64,000 bases of DNA. Origin: Pyropia yezoensis. Taxonomy: Eukaryota > Rhodophyta > Bangiophyceae > Bangiales > Bangiaceae. How positions within the stretch are numbered: the first letter of the stretch is position 1; every line of letters starts with the position of its first letter. Both the position numbers and the translations under genes were made by a program. Shown one piece after another: positions 63,201-64,000 of the stretch. The notes under the pieces are model-generated. The model saw only the letters and a list, made by a program, of their open reading frames with translations. It did no database searches and had not been told where the DNA came from. Where the stretch lies: NCBI GenBank assembly GCA_009829735.1, contig CM020620.1:21612020-21676019 (forward strand), read 5' to 3'.

Positions 63201-63854
63201 CGATGGCGGTAGCGGTGCGGGCACTGGCGGAGGAGGTCCCGCCGTCGGCACAGCAGTCGCTGACGGTGTCGCCGATGGCGATGGCGACGCAGGTACTGGC
63301 GGCGGGGGCACCGCCGTCGCGACTGCAGGCGCCGACGCCCCAGGCGCCTCAGCCACCATCACCGCTGCTGTTGGTTGGCCCGTCCCTATCGCCAGAGCGG
63401 CCACCACCGCGGATGCCGCCGCCACCGATGCCACAGGTACCGCCGCCGTCGGTGCCGCCGCTGCCGGTGGCGACGGCGGGGGTGCTGTCGCTGACAACGG
63501 CGGAGGCGGCGGGGACACTGGCGGTGGTGGCACCGCAGCCGGCGCCGCGACCGCCGCCACGGCGGGCGCTGCCGCGGGTGGGTGCGCGCGCGCGTCTGCC
63601 GCCTCAACCGCTGTTAGCGCCACTGCCTCCACCGCCGCCGACGGTGCCTCCACCGCGGCCGCCGTCGTCGTCGTCGCTGCCGCTGTTGTCGTCGCCACCG
63701 TCGCAGCTGTCGCCGGTGGGGATGCCGCCGCCACCGCCGCAGCCAGCGCGGGCCCCGGCGTCAGCGGCAGCGCCGCAGACGACGGCGGCGGCGGCGCCCC
63801 CGCCGAGACAGCCGTCGACGATGTCGCCGCCGAGCTCATGGCCAGGCTGGCCAT
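57258..63854 (-). CDS. ENOPH1: Enolase-phosphatase E1 (acireductone synthase) with a giant Ala/Pro-rich N-terminal extension
   Basis: The last 250 codons (about 58010-57258) are a HAD-superfamily enolase-phosphatase: KAVLLDIEGTTTPLSYG with the catalytic Asp, LQGLIWAGGYASGELRGELF, VRVAVYSSGSVEAQRLLF, then DTNVGCKSEPGSY and LFITDVHAEADAA. The enzyme converts 2,3-diketo-5-methylthiopentyl phosphate to acireductone in the methionine salvage pathway. Normal enzymes are about 230-260 residues. Here the same frame stays open back to an ATG at 63854 (MASLAMSSAATSS), giving 2198 residues with 24-residue Pro-rich repeats and Ala-rich tracts. No Met lies near the domain boundary. A basic PAAKRLKRDRQ just before the domain resembles a nuclear localisation signal. 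CTTTCTGTGGGCGGCAG upstream of 63854 could be a splice acceptor. The domain call is firm; the extension may instead be a separate gene or contain introns. Confidence 0.75.
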   Translation of the reverse strand: MASLAMSSAATSSTAVSAGAPPPPSSAALPLTPGPALAAAVAAASPPATAATVATTTAAATTTTAAAVEAPSAAVEAVALTAVEAADARAHPPAAAPAVAAVAAPAAVPPPPVSPPPPPLSATAPPPSPPAAAAPTAAVPVASVAAASAVVAALAIGTGQPTAAVMVAEAPGASAPAVATAVPPPPVPASPSPSATPSATAVPTAGPPPPVPAPLPPSATPSAPVVPTAGPSLPVPAPPPPSLPSSAPAVATAGPPLPVPAPPLPAATPSVPVVSTAVTPPPVPAPPSSSATLLAPTVATAVPPPPVPAPPSPSATSLAPAVTTAGPLPPVLAPPSSSATLLAPAVPTAGPPPPVPAPPLPTATSSAPVVATAGPLPPVLAPPSLSATLLAPAVPTAGPPPPVPAPPLPTATPSAPAAATAGPLPPVLAPPAPSTTLLAPAVPTARPPPPVPAPPLPTATPSAPAVPTAGPSLPVPAPPPPSLPSSAPAVASVGLPPSVPAPPLPAATPLVLVVSTAVTPPPVPVPPSSSATLLAPVVTTAVPPTPVLAPPSPSATLLAPTVATAVPPPPVPAPPSPSATSLAPAVTTAGPLPPVLAPPSSSATLLAPAVPTAGPPPPVPAPPLPTATSLAPAVTTAGPLPPVLAPPSLSATLLAPAVPTAGPPPPVPAPPLPAATPSVPVVSTAVTPPPVLAPPSPSATILAPAVATAVPPPPVPAPPSPTATPSAPAVATAVPPAPVPAPPAPSATLLAPAVLTAGPPPPVPAPPLPTATPSAPAVPTAGPSLPVPAPPPQSLPSSAPAVASAGPPPPVPAPPLPAATPLVPVVSTAVTPPPVPAPPSSSATLLAPTVATAVPPPPVPAPPAPSTTTLSAPSPTAAASPVAAALAPTAAAATAARPPQLPVAVSKAAAAAAAAAGAHARPPPASATAAVPPPPMPPPPPSKTAPPSLLLAVAATQPRAPAAAPAAGGRQGGGRADLRPVVGAVTPLPRPSGGGNPPAVARAPAAAPAAAPAAAPASVAAVVAAAAAAATAGGRGSRVVPKVRPPLPPGGVASLVSVLFGATSPPPGIASASDVYAAATAARSAVAAAARIGPASAAAAALSYGIPPPPPASGPGSKRLLSLPAATLDMPPIAKRGGRSSRSGRSSGRRARHRLPRPGQADRARAAATAAALEAEGRSLGGAKGESAMAAAAAAAVGTVAAVTARDKVTARDTPAPSLLAGLPRIPLPATGGSPSTAPRRGLCGVGLPGHPPADYAGSPAAAAVAANAAAASRLPPPPGPGTPLGAATAAAAAAIAAATAAERPPGGGGGGGGGGRGGALPVPVYRSPAGFPLVASRPGAAAAAAALAAASQAGVTPPPPVVGGAGRGLAVGVPPHAAPLAAAAAAAAGVGAAPRWPAAAGALQSATAASVLAARAVAAAATARHVAAVAAAAAAARAASAAAGDAAAARAGSPRLAAAALLAPTAGGPPRVAQPVRTPPVAVGSATPTPLPSGRPAVTPVAGVARPTPAVNAVPKAVPVPPPAVGAREGALGGAAAAVARPTAAAAAAAATAAAGSPARVGVGGVPPRVPVAAPVAGPPRPAGALPPSAARPPAVVSATVPFSARLAAIKAQTSGASTAAAASTSTGTTRGVLPAGAAAPVPPLPVLVRRAGTTAAGAAPGGPAVVSSVAARVVPPAVRPPGTAVAGAAATSLPPGPHLVHRTPVGLATSPVVLAGAPLSAQRPTTPAAAAATPGRPAAVARPGVPAAAAAAGAGGGCGPRPPTVPTRSAVAATGPSPAAVAAAAAVTAAQRQLLTAASRPPAVAHPTGVNLVKAPPPAAVGRSAAAAATAAGSPSPASVAAAAAATAAAAAAATAVRKSNELAAARAAAATAAATAAATAAAATAAAAATAAAAAAGRGGGPTSASSSSTGGSSRGVQPAAKRLKRDRQAATLLPAVAPCRAQVDLGYKAVLLDIEGTTTPLSYGRKTLIPYVRVRLERWLADHWTEPAVSAVVAALRAQADADLESGLVDTPAVAVSGTSSSAVQSTVVANVLWQMDGGRKSTALKRLQGLIWAGGYASGELRGELFPDVHVALRGWKARGVRVAVYSSGSVEAQRLLFRHSVAGDLTPLLAGHYDTNVGCKSEPGSYTAIVAAAGFTAADTLFITDVHAEADAAVAAGLSAAISVRKGNEPLPRTTKHKLVTSLRHLFPPMSL
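61260..63350 (-). repeat. 72-bp minisatellite, about 29 copies
   Basis: Units such as ATGGCGGCGCGGGCACTGGC (plus strand) recur every 72 bp, for example at 61337 and 61409. On the minus strand each unit encodes 24 residues of the type APPSPSATLLAPAV followed by TAGPPPPVP. A period divisible by three keeps every frame open, so the plus-strand frames here are by-products. Units differ by a few bases, with higher-order blocks repeated (for example 61.74-62.0 and 62.9-63.1 kb). Confidence 0.85.
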
Positions 63855-64000
63855 CCCGTGGCAGCCGCGCGGGGGGCAGGGGTGGATGCAGACGCCGGCA
63901 GCGGCGATAGTGACAGGCTGGGGGGGGGGCCCTGCCGCCCACAGAAAGAGGCAAACAATGAAAGAGAACAAAAAAAAAAAAACTGTGGAAGAAGAAAGGT
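63855..64000 (-). other. Upstream end of the window, possible splice acceptor
   Basis: On the minus strand there is a T-run (63968-63980), then pyrimidine-rich sequence ending in GGCGGCAG near 63927, followed by the open frame. This may be the 3' end of an intron whose upstream exon lies outside the window, or the 5' UTR. Confidence 0.3.

Noticed and set aside
61260..63350. A CRISPR-like array of regular repeats
   Set aside because: The 72-bp units follow each other with no spacers and encode a protein repeat; this is a minisatellite in a eukaryote.

Overview
The window is a piece of nuclear DNA from a GC-rich eukaryote. Evidence: spliceosomal introns with GTATGT-type donors in two recognisable genes, GC-rich genes without introns whose start codons sit in an ACCATGGC-like context, TATA boxes about 180-260 bp upstream of start codons, secretory-pathway and sterol genes, and a eukaryote-type tRNA-Gly. 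The strong Ala/Gly/Pro bias and the mix of intronless and intron-bearing genes suggest an alga, perhaps a bangiophyte red alga, but that placement is only a guess.

Layout. 1-8.3 kb: sparse sequence with a 387-bp direct repeat, one small secreted-protein gene (2472-3152, minus), two miniature transposon-like elements and degraded coding sequence. 8.3-16 kb: a sterol C5-desaturase-like gene and an ALG9 mannosyltransferase gene (both minus), separated by about 4.8 kb of very GC-rich low-complexity DNA. 16.4-19.5 kb: an island of lower GC with a six-exon YIPF5/YIP1 gene (minus) and a divergent two-exon NAA10 gene (plus). 20.4-21.3 kb: a secreted root-cap/LEA-like protein gene. 57.3-63.9 kb: an enolase-phosphatase (acireductone synthase) domain at the end of a very long Ala/Pro-rich reading frame that contains a 72-bp minisatellite.

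The centre (23.3-56.6 kb) is the unusual part. Two tRNA-Gly(CCC) genes face each other about 33 kb apart. Non-LTR retrotransposons begin immediately after the last base of each tRNA. Element 1 (E1, about 9.8 kb; two near-identical copies around a 500-N gap) encodes an ORF1 with a probable RRM-like domain and an ORF2 with zinc fingers, a reverse transcriptase with an FHDD catalytic box, a Cys/His cluster and a C-terminal restriction-like endonuclease. ORF1 and ORF2 overlap at ATGAGTGA. The 3' end of E1 joins a duplicate of the 3' half of the tRNA (41649-41679), so E1 is flanked by a 35-bp duplication of its tRNA target. A related but truncated element (E2) follows. E2 and an attached 0.63-kb tail form the arms of a near-perfect 4.6-kb inverted repeat (41649-46236 and 51709-56297). 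The 5.5-kb spacer between the arms holds a P-loop NTPase plus PD-(D/E)XK nuclease gene of the Crinkler-RHS type.

My reading is that this is a family of RLE-encoding retrotransposons that specifically target tRNA-Gly(CCC) genes. They leave the tRNA intact and supply T-runs at their own 5' end that could act as Pol III terminators. Frame breaks in E1 fall at G or C homopolymers and may be sequencing errors.
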